Source: Fennellomyces sp. T-0311
Lineage: Eukaryota; Mucoromycota; Mucoromycetes; Mucorales; Lichtheimiaceae
Direction: 5' to 3'
Assembly: GCA_025266875.1 (NCBI GenBank)
Contig: JALLLT010000011.1
Coordinates: forward strand, 682,001 to 746,000
DNA: 64,000 nt
Numbering within the stretch: the stretch's first letter is position 1; each line of letters opens with the position of its first letter. The notes below the pieces were generated by a model. That model had not been told where the DNA came from and searched no databases. It worked only from the letters and a program-made list of their open reading frames with translations. A program made the position numbers and the translations under genes. Positions 12,414 through 25,215 of this stretch are shown one piece after another.

Positions 12414-12985
12414 GCTGAGTCATGCTTCTTCTTTCTCTTTTCATTTTGCTGTTCGATTGTATATCTACCTGCTGATATTGTACTTGCTTAATCGAACCGA
12501 CGTTCCCCCTTTACCCCCTTATTTCCTCGCCTTAAATAAATTCGGATTCGCTTATTTGAATTGTGCCCTGTACCTTTTGTTTTGCTGGGTTTGGAGGGAT
12601 CGGCTTTATCAATATGTAGCAACTTTCCTGCAAATGTCGCCGACTGAACAATCTCCATCCAGCTTGCTGCAGTGTGCGCTGCTTTAAACTTTCATCGCGA
12701 TTGTGCACTTTCACTCTGTAGGTGTTATTCCCATCGCTTCACGACAACATGGAACGTAGCAACTGATTAAATATAATATATCAGCAACAATACATTGCGT
12801 ATACATCGTGCTGGTACTTCTATCACTTACTTATCAAAAAGCTTGTCTTCGCAAAAGATACTACTTTGATGTTACGGGCTTTTGTTCCCAAAATGGAGGT
12901 ACCGTACACTCTCAGGTTCAAAGGTTCCATTGAGAAAACCACAAAAACATATCGTTGACGATATACTTGACGATTTGTTCCAGCG
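12414..12985. other. ATG8 downstream region
   Basis: The 3' flank of ATG8, with pyrimidine-rich tracts and no recognisable gene. Confidence 0.4.
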
Positions 12986-12989
12986 GATA

Positions 12990-13140
12990 TGTGCCATCAG
13001 TACTGCATATAAGCGCTAAAATCGGTGCACAGGTTGAAAAGGTCACAGGATGAGATTGGCATCACGCTATTAGATTGATCAGGACAACGCTACGTACCAA
13101 AAAGGTATAATGTACTCATTATATTGCTTGTGCTGTCATG
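12990..13140 (-). pseudogene. Relic fragment of an ACS-type MFS transporter gene
   Basis: Shared blocks align this stretch with part of the neighbouring transporter (about 14095-14240) at roughly two thirds identity by eye, in the same orientation: 'ggatgagatt', 'gacaa.gctac.taccaaaaa' and 'cctgtgctgtca'/'cttgtgctgtca'. The match covers an exon edge, the whole intron that splits the residues after APPYVF, and the start of the preceding exon. An intron copy shows that the relic came from genomic duplication, not from a retrotransposed mRNA. The frame is destroyed. Confidence 0.6.
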
Positions 13141-13569
13141 TTTGCGCTATGTAACAGCTACATATCATTAATGAAATACCCAAAAAAGCACTACATAACC
13201 CAGAACACCACAGAGATGTTGGTATGAAAGCACAACTTCGCACTGGACAACAAGTGAAGATCAAAATGTCAAACATAAGCCACTACTTACTTATCCACCG
13301 AGAACCCATCCAATTATTCAGCTACCAAGGGCTACTTGAATACTCGAAACAGATATGCTTGTTTCTAAAGCGGAAGTACTTTCCGATTACTTCTGTTTTT
13401 CCATTCTCGAAGTACGAAATGCTTATTTGCACATACACGCTCATTCATCAGAATGCTTTTGTTAAATAACAATCGGTTGTTTTAATACATTTTGTACATC
13501 ATTAAATAAACAAGATAATATATATAGATATATATATATATAGCATACATATCGAGCAGCTAAAGATGC
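13141..13569. other. Spacer between the MFS relic and the first intact MFS gene
   Basis: AT-rich DNA with a TA-rich simple repeat around 13519-13542. No gene recognised. Confidence 0.4.
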
Positions 13570-15593
13570 TTACAAGATATATCGGAAATCCGGGTGCTAT
13601 TATGATTGACGTCAGTTAAGAATATTCGACTTAAATGGTTCGCATACTAACCTTATCACACAGTTCTTCACCCTCACAAGCCATACGGTGTTGCTCGGGT
13701 GTCAGTCTATCGCGTCGTCGGTTTTCATAGTAAAGATACGTTCTCAGAGTCAAGGCGGTTACGATCGTGAGAGCCATCATTCCCAAACTAACGGCATGTC
13801 CTCTCACGTAATGAGGAGCGTCATCGACTCTATACATCTGGCCTGAAATAATGCCACCTGCGTTACCTGCACCTGTGACAAACGCAATGGCAACGCCACG
13901 TTTGGTATGGCCACCGACGTTGTTTGAGTTCCAAACCGATGAGAGAGGAATCAATGGGAATACACCACAGCAAGCCAGGGTAGCTGCAACAAAACGAGCG
14001 GCGGCGGCTTCTTCTCTGAGAGTAATCAGAAGAATATAACCAATCATTCCAATAGTTGCTGCACAAGCCAAGTGGAGACCACGCTCTTTGCGTCTATCGG
14101 CACTGAATGCAAATCCTACGGTTGTGGCACAGGCTAAATGATCACGGGATGAGATTAGTACTACATTACTTGATTGGGAATCATGACAATGCTACATACC
14201 AAAAACGTACGGTGGTGCTGACATCGCCTGTGCTGTCAAACTATTTTATACCGATTAACATTGTAAATATAAAGGGAAACATGTGAAAAATACTTACTTT
14301 GTGAAGCCCATATCGCGAATAATGGTTGGCATGAACAAACTGAGACTGTACATTGGGCAACAGACACAGATCAAGATGACGGACATGAAATAAAGCTTGA
14401 TGTCTTTGAACGCTGCAAAAAATTGCTTCCAGGAAAAGTGAGTTTCGGTAGCAGGGCCTGCATCTTCCTTGATTCGATTGATAACAATTTGCTTCTCACG
14501 CTCATTGATGACTGTTTGATAATATGCAAACCTTAGAACCTTCTTTCGGTTAAATGCTAATTGCGCTTACATGGTGAGTTCTCGGGGAAATCGGGAAGAT
14601 AAAAATATGTGATAAAGGCAAGAACAATGGTCGGTAAGGCTTCAATGATGAAAATCCATTGCCAACCACTGAGACCTTGAAGTCCGTCCATGTGCATAAT
14701 GCCATATGCCTAAAAAGAAATCTCTAGTCAGCAAGGTAGGTTACTCTGTTTCCGGTTTAGAAGTTTACCAGAACACCACCGAAAGCCTAATTCAAACACG
14801 TAGAATCGTTAGAAAGGTTTGAAATGCTGTAATGTTCTTTCTTGAAAACTTACTCCAGCTACAGTCGATGCTGCATAAAAAATAGCCGTTCGAATTGTCT
14901 GTGTTCGGCGAGGATACCACACCGATAAAAAGAAAATGACACCCTAGTAATGAGCTCAGACGTTAGTTTCTCTGGAAAATTTGATAATATTGCGATAGTA
15001 ACATACTGGGAAAAGACCAGCCTATGTAGTTCATTAGTGTTCTGTTCGTATGGAAATAATAATGTGGTTACTTACCTCGGCAATACCCAAGAAGAATCGA
15101 GATGCCATCAAACCGGCACCGTTCTTTACTGCAGCCATAGCAGCCATGATAGTTCCCCATGTGATCATGATCAATGCGATCCACCTTCGTGGACCGATAT
15201 ATTTTAGAAACATGTTTGAAGGTACTTCAAAAATAACCTATTTTTTCCGTCAGTTAATCATGAAATGAGAGAAACTAATAGTGTGATGCTGCTCCTTACA
15301 TAACCAACGAAGAAGATCGATAAAGACCAATTATAGATGTTTTCGCTGATATTGAGGTCGCTCACAATGCCTCCAAGTTTAGCATGGCCAATGTTGACAC
15401 GATCCAGGAACGAGCACAAGTATAGCAGAGCAACAAATGGGACAATGCGAAAGTCAAGCTTACGCACCAGGCGTCGGACTTCTTCCTCATCTGGAGGGAC
15501 ATATTCCAACTTCTCGTCGTGGTAGACCTGGACACCTCCGCTCTTTCCTTGTTCGGTTTTGGATAGATCTTCGGCAATTGAAGATTGGGACAT
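13570..15593 (-). CDS. ACS-family MFS transporter (Dal5/allantoate-permease-like), copy 1
   Basis: Ten exons: 15300-15593, 15076-15237, 15007-15021, 14854-14943, 14769-14786, 14571-14709, 14298-14511, 14200-14240, 13652-14133, 13570-13596. They give 493 residues with phase kept throughout. The first helix has the family sequence YLCSFLDRVNIGHAK; later markers are FEVPSN, DGLQGLSGWQWIFIIEALPT, DAGPATETHFSW, GGHTKRGVAIAF and the C-terminal EGEELCDKHPDFRYIL. This places it in the fungal anion:cation symporter family (allantoate, ureidosuccinate, nicotinate, pantothenate and similar substrates); the substrate is not predictable. Two microexons are present: 15 nt (AGLFP) and 18 nt (AFGGVL). It is a tandem duplicate of the gene at 19748-21832 with identical exon structure. 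A TATA-like 'aataaata' lies about 55 bp upstream. Confidence 0.92.
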
Positions 15594-17339
15594 TCTTGAT
15601 ATTCAAAACTGATAAAAAAAAGAAAAGGGTTTGAAAGAATCGACGCGTATTTATTGGCTTACCCCGCATTCTAACTGAAGTTTCCAATATGGGGCGCCTG
15701 GGAAGTGCTATGCTACCACCATAAACGTATAAGGATTGAGAAGCCTTTTTAGGCCCTTTGGGCTTTTAGTGTATCCTTCTAGTGTGCATCCCCACATTTT
15801 ACTACTTGAAACCAAGTGGGTGGATAAAAAAGTTCACACACACATTAACTTACCCCGCATTGACACCGTTTTCTAACTTTATCAAGAAATGGAAAGTGGT
15901 ACATATTCGTGGGATTTGTTATCAGAAAACTTCTCACCATCGTTTTCCGAGAGTAACGCGAGTCCATACTTCAACGCATACCGTCGATCATATAGCTGAG
16001 ATTTTTTTTTATTTTTACTATGCGGTGGCTAAAAAAAAGCTCACTTATTTTTTTAAAAAAATACTGATTAGCTAGGTAAGCCAATAACTCTACGAGTTCT
16101 GGAAATAAAATATTTTGGTAATAATTTTTGAAATATATCTAAATTTGAAAGTTTTAAGAAGCTAACTTGACTAAATATTATGCTATATAATGAAAGAGCA
16201 TGAATATGATCGATTTACAAAAATGTTCACACGGTTCGATCAAGGAAATCTCGGCCAACCACTGCTTCGGTTTCGAGTACAAGCAACTATTTTAAGCGGC
16301 TCTTCGGGTGGAGACTGATATGCAACCGTATTGCTGGATATGGTTACGCAAGTTCGCAATTAGTGCATAGTTGGGTATCCATCTTATTCTGATCGGTGAA
16401 GTCTCAGAACATTTGTACGTAATTGGCACTCATCAAAGAAACCCCAGAAGCGGTCACTGGAGGGTGTTATCGCCTTTTTTGCGTATAAATTATTACGTAC
16501 AATGAGAATAAGTGTGGTCTTCTTCAATGAAGTGGCGCCATAAAATAAAGAAGACCAGCCAAAGTGAAGCTATTTGATCTAAAAAGTCCCATTGAGTACC
16601 TGTATTTGGCTGTTTCATCACATGTACCAGAACATATAGTATGCCTCCTTTTAACGGCTTTCGCAAGCACACAGAACGGAACCTTATTAGCAGCTTAGTG
16701 GAACTGCTTCTTCATTGTCTTCTCCAAGATTTGTGCACCTTCATATATCTATCTTATCAAACAATAGCAATAGTATATATGAGATATGTAACCACATTTA
16801 ATCTGCATAGCCTTATGTACTTTTTGCAACTGTTTGTCAATAATAAAAGCACTAGTATATAGTACATTTCTAAGTCAAACTTTCATGGGAATCTAGACTG
16901 CAAGAAAATAAACTCTAGCACGAAGGAACGTACTTCCGGTACCCAACACTTTTGTCATGAAACAAGAGAAAATCATTGGTGGATCAGCGCTGAGATAACT
17001 TGACTAACATATGAACGTCGTGCACGATTGTACTTGCATTCTATCTTGGTATGGCTATGGGTAGTAACCCTATACAGTCTAAGGCGGGGTGATTATGTAC
17101 AAATGAACCCAGAGCGCAGTGCTCGTAATACGTCAAGGTGCACCCAAAATGCAATATAGCATATCCTTATTGTTTTACTATACCAAATTTTGCAATACAA
17201 TAATATAAAGGTAAGACAAAGTTTACAAGACGTAGCGGGAACCTGGACGGATGTTATTATGACCGTAATCAGATAAGAAACATTCGATAAAGGTCGTAAA
17301 CATTATTTAAAATTTATATATAAAGTATCGTATTTAAAA
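15594..17339. other. Spacer between MFS genes with duplicated flank segments
   Basis: No gene recognised. Around 15868-15945 lies a promoter-distal block (GCATTGACAC, ACTTTATCAAGAAAT, TTCTCACCAT) that recurs in the same order about 6.23 kb downstream at 22101-22179, upstream of MFS copy 2. Around 16990-17070 lies a block ('ataacttgacta') that recurs at about 19513. Confidence 0.5.
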
Positions 17340-17720
17340 TATTGCCCAGCTTCCTTCTCGCAATCAATTTGAATATATAGCGCTATTTTGGCGCCAATCA
17401 ATCGGGTCGCCTGCTTTTAAAGTGCAAGTAAGATAGGAGGTTAAGTATAGTTACCCATCCATCATTACCACGCCAATTGAATGTCCACAAACATGATGGG
17501 GACATCTGACCTAAGATAGTGCAACCCGCGTTTCCTGCGCCTGTGACAAAAATAATGGAAACTCCACGTTTGATGGGGACCGACACAGTTGAGTTTCAAA
17601 CCTACAAGAGAAGGGTCAGCAATGGGAATATGCCTTAGCAAGCAGCATTGGTATCAACAGAGTGGTAACAGTACCATTTTCTTAAAGAGTAATTGGTATA
17701 TATCCAAACATTCGATAAAA
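17340..17720 (-). pseudogene. Relic of an ACS-type MFS transporter (C-terminal part)
   Basis: Minus-strand translation shows KRGVSIIFVTGAGNAG, almost the same as KRGVAIAFVTGAGNAG in MFS copy 1, followed by garbled remains of the GQMYR and next-helix region. Upstream pieces match in other frames with at least two shifts and a stop. It is clearly a dead gene fragment, closest to copy 1 by eye. Its 3' flank resembles that of MFS copy 2, which suggests a whole tandem unit was duplicated and one copy decayed. Confidence 0.75.
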
Positions 17721-18187
17721 CATTGATTCAGAATACTTCCACGTGGCCTTGTTCGATGTTAATGGTTACAATGAGAAAAGATAACCGTGAGTCATTAAAT
17801 AGCAACGTATCCAAAGGAGAAGCGGCGCCGGCCAACAGCTGTGGATATGAAGATGATGAATCGCTCGGCCGTGACATTGACGAAGAGTCTATTGTGCAGA
17901 TAAGTGATATCCCTAAGCTCAATACGAATTGCGATATAGATACATCTCGAGCACTAACAAGCCAGAATGTTACTACACGCAATATGACTTATCACGCAAC
18001 AAAATCTTAGGGCATATCGATATTGAAACAGAATCCTCAGACCAACCCTCAAGAGCAACGGGATACTGCGAACGCATCAGAGCAGCTCGAAACAATTACA
18101 GATGCCAGCATAGGTGCATTTGTCCGAAGCATACTCGCACAGCAAGTTCGAGCAGCAAGGTATTCAAGCTATTGCGGGAGGTGTTTG
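17693..18187 (+). pseudogene. Possible broken coding fragment, unknown
   Basis: One frame from 17693 stays open except for a TAG at 18008-18010 and resumes with protein-like sequence (DTANASEQLETITDASIGAF) to about 18187. The first part is rich in Asp, Glu, Ser and Asn. The TAG follows 'aatct', so a splice acceptor there is conceivable, but I found no matching donor. I do not recognise the protein; it may be a gene remnant. Confidence 0.25.
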
Positions 18188-18189
18188 TA

Positions 18190-19747
18190 GAACACTGTCC
18201 ATAAAAAAGCGTTGAAAATCCTGGCTTGAGTAGTATATCACTTACCAGCAACATCCGCTCTCCTGTTATTTTCGTACCCGTTCTTTTTGGTATTCTGTTT
18301 AATAATATAGTTTACGTATGATACGCTTACGTTTAGAAAATTCATAGCTAAGCACTATAATCGCACATAATCGCTCTGTTATATAAATGAAATAAACGGA
18401 TTGTAGGTTTTCTAAGTAGGTACTTGGATAACTTACAGCTAGCCCTTCGGTTTCATCGCGAGAGGGAATAAATCAATTGAAGGAGCCGAAGTTGATTTCT
18501 GCCAGACCTGCGGCATTCAGTATGTTTTTAAAGGCGTATATATACCTCTATCCATAAGTTAATACGATATAGACTATAAGACAGCATGAACTTCTTGTGC
18601 AATTATAGTGAGAGCTATCCAAATCTGCGATACAATCCGTAAATTTCACATGCCAGGGTCGAGACCATATTCGAGATAGACAGTTTTTGGGTGCACAGGG
18701 TTGGCGTATTCCTCCAATATTTGGATTGCCTGTATCAATATGATAAGCTGACGACGTTCTCTCCACCATTGTAGGAGTCGATAGTAGCGGAAAAAGTAGC
18801 CTTTTATATTGAGAATCGTACATATCCAGAAAACCGGCTACGTACCCTTGGAATGTTTAAACATTATATGCAGTATTATATACTTTTTGTTGCCGTTGGA
18901 TTCCATTGTCGGCTGAGTCAGTGTATCATATGCAACGAAGTACCCAAGTATACAAAATTCCATAGCTTGGTAATGAACACTGGGTTTGGTAGGGAAAAAG
19001 ATATCAGTCTTGGCGAAATAACTGATATGACGGAGTTCAATCCGAGTGAGCCGCAGTCATTATGAACCTTTAGATCGGACAAAGCCGCTAATCTCGCGTA
19101 GGCGAGGGGGTGGTTTAACAGTATGGCATTTTGTGGCTATGAATCAAATCAAATATGCTATATCTGATACCTCCTTGTACATAATTACCTCAGGGGTAGG
19201 CTGTATATACTCATCCACCCTTCAACAAGTTGTGATTGAAACAGAAACTCTATGGATATAAACGCAAATCCTAGTCCATGCTTCACGTGAATGCCATCTC
19301 CAGCAAAGAATCTGTGGAATAAGTTTCAGAGGATAGCACATTGTGTCAGGTAATTCAGACAGAAGAGCAACATGACTTTGAATCCTGTGATGCTCGGTCT
19401 ATATGCTCATTAATACCTGGTTACACATGGATTTCCATTAACGCCACTCACGGAGCACTACCGCGAAAGTTAGTCAAGAAGCATGATATCTTTATCGGTG
19501 AATAAATGCTGATATAACTTGACTAGAATATGAGCGTAGCACACGCTTATGCTCAAGTTTTATTTATGTATGGCTACACGAGCAGCAATTTATGTAGTTT
19601 GCGGGTAACTGAGTACGTATCTACGAGTTTAACTTTAGCACACTGTCTGTATTATTTTTTACAGGGACTAGATCTAGAAAGCACCATATCAAATATTTAT
19701 TGCTTTTACTATACGACTTTTGTATCGTAATAGCGATGAATCCGAGC
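18190..19747. other. Spacer upstream of MFS copy 2's 3' end
   Basis: Nothing identifiable. A short coding-like stretch at about 18690-18740 (-) lacks support. The block 'ataacttgacta' at 19513-19524 is shared with 16995-17006 and marks a duplicated 3' flank. Confidence 0.35.
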
Positions 19748-21832
19748 TTATAGGATATACTGGAAATCTGGATGCTAGTGATATAAACACAGTTAGATAA
19801 GAGATATTCAGTACAATAACAACTCGATCAGAGCATAAAGTTGTAATGGTATTTACTTTATCGCATAATTCTTCTTTCTCGCAAGCGATACGATGTTGTT
19901 CCGGCGTCATTCGCTCACGTTTCTTGTTTTCAAAGTGCAGATGGGTCCGCAGGATAAGGGCAGTAACCCAGCCAACTATCATCATTGCCATACTAATCGA
20001 ATGGCCACGAACATAATGAGGTGCATCATCCTGGCGGTACATCTGGCCTGAGATGATACCACCAGCATTTCCGACAGCTGCACCAAAAGCGATAGCGACT
20101 GCTCGTTTGGTATGTCCACCGGTATTATTCGCGTTCCACACCGACGTCAAAGGAATCAAGGGGAATGCTCCACAGCAAGCAATCGTAGCAGCAACAAACA
20201 GGCCAGCAGCACCCTTATCTTTGAGAGTGATCAATAGGATATAGCCGATCATTCCAATGAAGGCCACCGCCGCAAGATGAAAACCGCGTTCCTGTCGTCG
20301 ATCGGAGCTGTATGCGAACAGTATAGTTGCTATACAAGCTATTATTGCCGCCGTAAAATAAAGTTAGAGAATATGCCGTAAGCAACTTTTGGAATATATC
20401 TGAGCATACCAAACACATATGGGGGTGCGGACATGGCCTGAGCAGTTAAGCTATTGTTTTATTAGTCACATATAGTTAGTATACAAGCCAGATAGCAGGT
20501 GTAAGAAAAAAAAATACGTACTTTGTAAACCCCATGTCGCGAACAATGGTAGGCATGAACAAGCTGAGGCTGTACATTGGACAGCATGCGCAGAGTGAGA
20601 TAATTGAAATAAGGTAAAGCTTGAGATCCTTGAAAGCTGCAAAAAATTGATTCCACGAAAAGTGTGTTTCGGTAGCTGGTCCAGCATCTTCTTTGATACG
20701 GTTAACCACAACTTCCTTCTCACGCTCATTGAGAACTTGATAATTATGAAGTTAGTCCATATATTGATTCGACTTTGTAAGGAGGTATGTGACTCACATG
20801 GTGAATTCTCAGGATAATCGGGCAAGTAGAAGAAAGTAACAAATGCCAAGATAATAGTAGGCAATGCTTCAATGATAAAGATCCATTGCCATCCACGTAA
20901 TCCCTGTAGTCCATCCATATGCATGATCCCAAACGCCTATATAAGCGTCCCCCACAATCAGAAGATGTAGATTACTTTTTTTTGTCAAATGACATACCAA
21001 AACACCACCAAATGCCTATCATAAATATAAATTGATTTGTTAGAAATAAAGTGATCAAGTGAGTTAGCCTTTGGGTACTTGAAGCTTACTCCAGCGACTG
21101 TTGATGCGGCGTAAAATATGGCAATTCTTATCGTTTGCGTCCGACGCGGATACCAAACTGACAAAAAGAAAATGACACCCTAATCGAGAATAACCCAAAT
21201 GTAAGAACAGCTGTTCTAAACATGATTCTAAGTATCATACCGGAAAAAGGCCAGCCTGTTTCGCCATATTAGAACATGTCATAGTTAAACGAAGCATGAT
21301 ATGTATATTACTTACCTCGGCCAATCCCAAGAAAAACCGTGATGCCATCAAGCCTGCACCGTTCTTTACCGCAGCCATAGCCGCCATGATTGATCCCCAG
21401 ACGATCATGATTAATGCAATCCATTTTCGCGGACCCATGAATTTGAGAAACAAGTTCGATGGCACCTCAAAAATTACCTATTGGCGTCATAGAAACAATC
21501 AATACGACATTTGATGAGTTGCGCTTTACACTTACATAACCGACAAAAAATATAGATAATGACCAAAAATATGTGTTTTCACTGATATTAAGATCTTCCA
21601 TAATACCTCCAAGTTTTGCATGACCAATGTTAACACGATCGAGAAACGAGCATAGGTACAACAAAGCAACCAACGGGACGATACGGAAGTCCAGCTTTCG
21701 CATCAAGCGCCGAATTTCGTTATCATCGGGAGGGACATAGGTTGATCTTTCATTATGAAAGACCTGTACTCCACCCTTTTCTTGATCTTTGGTCGCGCCA
21801 TGCTCTGATGAAAGTGAGGATTGAGTCGTCAT
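19748..21832 (-). CDS. ACS-family MFS transporter (Dal5/allantoate-permease-like), copy 2
   Basis: Ten exons: 21536-21832, 21316-21477, 21241-21255, 21090-21179, 20998-21015, 20798-20936, 20522-20735, 20410-20450, 19857-20338, 19748-19774. They give 494 residues. All internal exon lengths (162, 15, 90, 18, 139, 214, 41, 482, 27) equal those of copy 1; only the first exon is 3 nt longer. Family markers include YLCSFLDRVNIGHAK, DAGPATETHFSW, GGHTKRAVAIAFGAAVGNAG and the end DKHPDFQYIL. It is expected to be a plasma-membrane organic-anion:proton symporter of the allantoate/nicotinate group. Start codons of copies 1 and 2 are 6,239 bp apart, and a conserved upstream block lies about 270 bp before each, so the promoter was duplicated with the gene. 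A TATA-like 'ttataaat' lies about 60 bp upstream. Confidence 0.92.
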
Positions 21833-23580
21833 TAGTAATACGCAGTAAGCAATACGGGGACAAGATATATCGTACAGGAAAATGGCTCGTATTTATAACG
21901 TAGATTTTCATTTCTCTCACACACACCAACTCTTATGGGAATAATCGACTTCGTTCTCACTGAGCATGTACAAAGCTCAAGAAGATCTTGAATTGATACG
22001 TGTTCAAACCCCACAGTAACGAGGTATTGTAGCTATGTTAACTGTTAGTCATACACTAAGAAATCAAATTCACACACTGCACGATTCACGCACATTTTAG
22101 GCATTGACACTTAGCTCTAAACTTTATCAAGAAATAGCCCGTAGTACATGTGACAGCGATTAACGACAGATTCTCACCATCATGGAACTGGATCTATAAC
22201 AAACATGTCGCTTTTCAAAACACTGTAGGTGACGTGCTATAACCACAAGCCTTTGTCGGTTTTCTATTCCATCGCGCGAGCAGTGTGTTTGACAAAAAGC
22301 GTAATTTACTTAGATTGCTGCATTATAGTGTAAAGAGCTGACTATCATACACTGTCTCTTTGTATTCTGAATTTGTAAAGAACAGTGGCGCAATAGCACA
22401 TCGAACAGAAATGGCTATCAAGCAGAATATTCTCATGGTATGTATGAGCTTTGATACAGCAAGCTACGTTTTTTCCTGGTCTAGTTCGTATGTATCAAAG
22501 TACTTTGAGAGAACTTCGTACTTTAATTTGTTACATCTATATCGCATGACAGTCAAGCTGTATTAAATTACTTCAAAAGTATAGTGGTGAACAATGACAT
22601 TTGACCGTCAATATTTTCGATGGAAGAAAACACGGAATATGTATATAACGTCTGGCCGGAAAAATGTATACAAAATTGGATCCTTGTATCTTCAAGGAAC
22701 CATAGCCATATTACATTAAACAAAAGCATCTGATAGCCAGGCGGCTAGATAAATTTATTATGTGGTTTCTAAGAGTATTCATTCTGTCAAGCGTGCTTCG
22801 TGGCAAGTAAAAGAATTTGTTTAGCTTTTTTCAACAAACTTTTTGTGGATTGAGTACTACCATGTATTAATTTTCAGTTTCAAGAGAATCTTCTTCTTCT
22901 TTGGCAACTGTCATAGAATAGATAGCGTTCCGTTGGTGCTCATCGTGATAGTATTTGCATTGAATAACTATCCTTTTCCACAAAATGAGAGCTCACACGA
23001 ATGCACTGCAGCAAACAGGCAATATAGCCAATGTGCGAATTGGTGATGTCATTGTACGCAACAAAGTGTAGATCAAAAGAATGCGAGACGTGTCAGGGAC
23101 ACGAAAATCGCAGCTTTAGCGTAGAAAATTAACATCATGAAGTAGCTCTATCAATAAACACATTTTACACCCAAAATTTTGTATACATGTTTTTCGGCTG
23201 GTCTTTATATGGTATAGGTAACCAAAGAGCCGCGGCAAACGCCATCGGAGAGTCTAATCGCAAATATATTACGTACTCTGAGAACAAAGGACAACATCTT
23301 AGTTGTGTGAGACCTCCTCGCGAGAAGGCTAAACCAAGTGTACCCCGCACCCCATTTTCTTATAATGGCTTCTACAACGGTAAAATACTAACACCTAAAA
23401 GATAACATATAGCAAAGTGATGATGTCTTCCAGGGCATTAACGGCTACAGTAGGTTCAATTTGTGTGTAAAGCGGCGGGCAACCTTTGTATATATTTGAT
23501 AACAAGTATGAATGACTTTAACTAAAGCACCATGATATCATATTTCCAGATCTTCATTGGCAATTGATAGAGTTCAATTA
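21833..23580. other. Spacer with duplicated upstream block
   Basis: No gene recognised. The block at 22101-22179 is the counterpart of 15868-15945. The rest is AT-rich without clear coding potential. Confidence 0.4.
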
Positions 23581-23581
23581 C

Positions 23582-24310
23582 AGAATGTACCTGAAGTCTG
23601 GATGTCTCACAATTGAGCAGAGTTAGATGGTCCCCGATTACGTATATATTTTTGATGATAGTGTTATTGTTACGTACTTGTCACAAAGTTTGGTCCCTTG
23701 GCATGCTTTCTGGTACTCATCCGCAGTCATGCTATTTCGCTTGCGGTTCTCTATATATAGTCCAGAACGCATACCAATGGCTGTAAAAAACAACAACAAT
23801 AACCATGGCCAGGTTCATGGTGTGACCTCTGATGTATTGAGGACCATCTTCGCCTCGGTATATTTGGCTGGATATAATGCCACCTGCATTTCCGACGGCG
23901 GAACCAAATCCTATTGCTACCGCACGCTTTGTATACCCACCAAAATCATTAGCTCCCATGCAGAGCAAAGCGAAATGCACGAAAACGCCCCACAGGTGGC
24001 GATGGTCGCGGATACGAACAAGGCAGCTGGTCCTTTGTCTTCGAGGGTAATCAGTAATATATAGCCAAGAGTACTGGTCAAAGCCCCGACCGTCAAATGG
24101 AAGCCTCATCTTGCTGGTGATCTGCGCTGAATGCATATATTACCGTTGAAGCGCACGCTACACCACAGCGCTGTCAGTGGATGCAATAATATTACCCAAC
24201 CCAATACTGATATCCCAGTAGATATACGGGGTTTGAATCACGGCAAATCAACGGGATATCTTAAAATTATCTTCAAGTGCGGCAAAGCTTCTCTAGTATT
24301 TTAGCGATAA
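23582..24310 (-). pseudogene. Relic of an ACS-type MFS transporter (C-terminal half)
   Basis: The minus strand keeps an intact last-exon sequence HPDFRYIL followed by a stop near 23582, then upstream GGYTKRAVAIGFGSAVGNAG and GGIISSQIYRGEDGPQYIRGH, matching copy 2 closely. Around 24080-24180 the equivalent of the CVATILFAYSSDRRQE exon is legible but shifted between frames. Several frame shifts and stops rule out a working protein. A fainter match ('cttcaagtgcggcaaagcttc' region near 24270) may be the preceding exon. Confidence 0.8.
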
Positions 24311-24511
24311 ACTTGTTGTTTCTTCATCCAGGAGAGTTTTACATCGATTGTACATATATATATGTCCATCCGAATCTTACTACGTGCTAATAACGCCATA
24401 TATGGTCACTAGGGGAAATCTTCAGAAACCTGCAGCATATCTACTTTGGTAGGAGGACTTAACGTGAAAAATTAGACGCGTTTTCCTTTACTCTTCACAC
24501 CCATCCATGAA
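24311..24511. other. AT-rich spacer
   Basis: No gene seen. Confidence 0.3.
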
Positions 24512-25215
24512 ATGACAAACATCACAATATTGAAAAGCGTTTTCCGGAGAAAATTCCAGTGCCATCGCTGTGATGGCCTTTTCTTCAGAAGTCTTATAAC
24601 AGAGCCTCAGCATATTGCAGATTGTATCGCCAAATCAGGGCTTGTAGAGAAAGCAAAGACTATGAAAAATGGACACCAAAAGAAGCGAAGGAAACTTGAA
24701 GAAGCTTATAGCTATGCAATGAATATAAGGTATACTGGATGCTGTTTCTACAACTTTATACTGATTGCTTGCAGTGCTGAAAATGACAAATCCGGTCGCG
24801 ATGGCTAGTCTCGTAATGAATATGAAAGTAATGAAATTTCAATACAAGAAGTGTAAGATTTTCATATTGGATATCGAGCTGTTTACTAGCTTTTTATTTT
24901 AACCGAAGTGACCGCCAGTACAACTGTGACATTGATGACAGTTATGGTAAAAGCGATGGGTAACCAAGTACCGCACACGCCCCCAGCATGCCAGTGGATC
25001 TGGACGCGCCAATGGACGATTTTGACGCACCATCAGACGACAAATCCAAACAGACAAGTAAGACACTATTTATTGAATCGGTGGTCAAGCGTGGCTTTTC
25101 GAGAGAAGGTGTTGGGGATACGAGTGGTAAAGGTGTCAGTGACGAGAGTACAAATGATGAAGATGACAATGATTTAGTAATTAGTGACAAAGAAGATCCT
25201 AGCGAACTCGATTAG
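24512..25215 (+). pseudogene. Possible zinc-finger-like gene fragment
   Basis: At 24512 an ORF reads with a Cys-pair FQCHRCDGLF and a following His/Cys (QHIADC), like one degenerate C2H2 finger, then a basic stretch NGHQKKRRKLEE. A plausible intron follows at about 24730-24774. Farther on, a second frame (24988-25215) is highly acidic (DLDAPMDDFDAPSDDK, NDEDDNDLVISDKED). The pieces do not join into one clean frame. It could be a transposon-associated or decayed regulatory gene; no family is assigned. Confidence 0.25.

Noticed and set aside
13224..13469. 81-codon open frame (+) upstream of MFS copy 1's 3' end
   Set aside because: No motif or coding character; lies in AT-rich spacer next to a relic.
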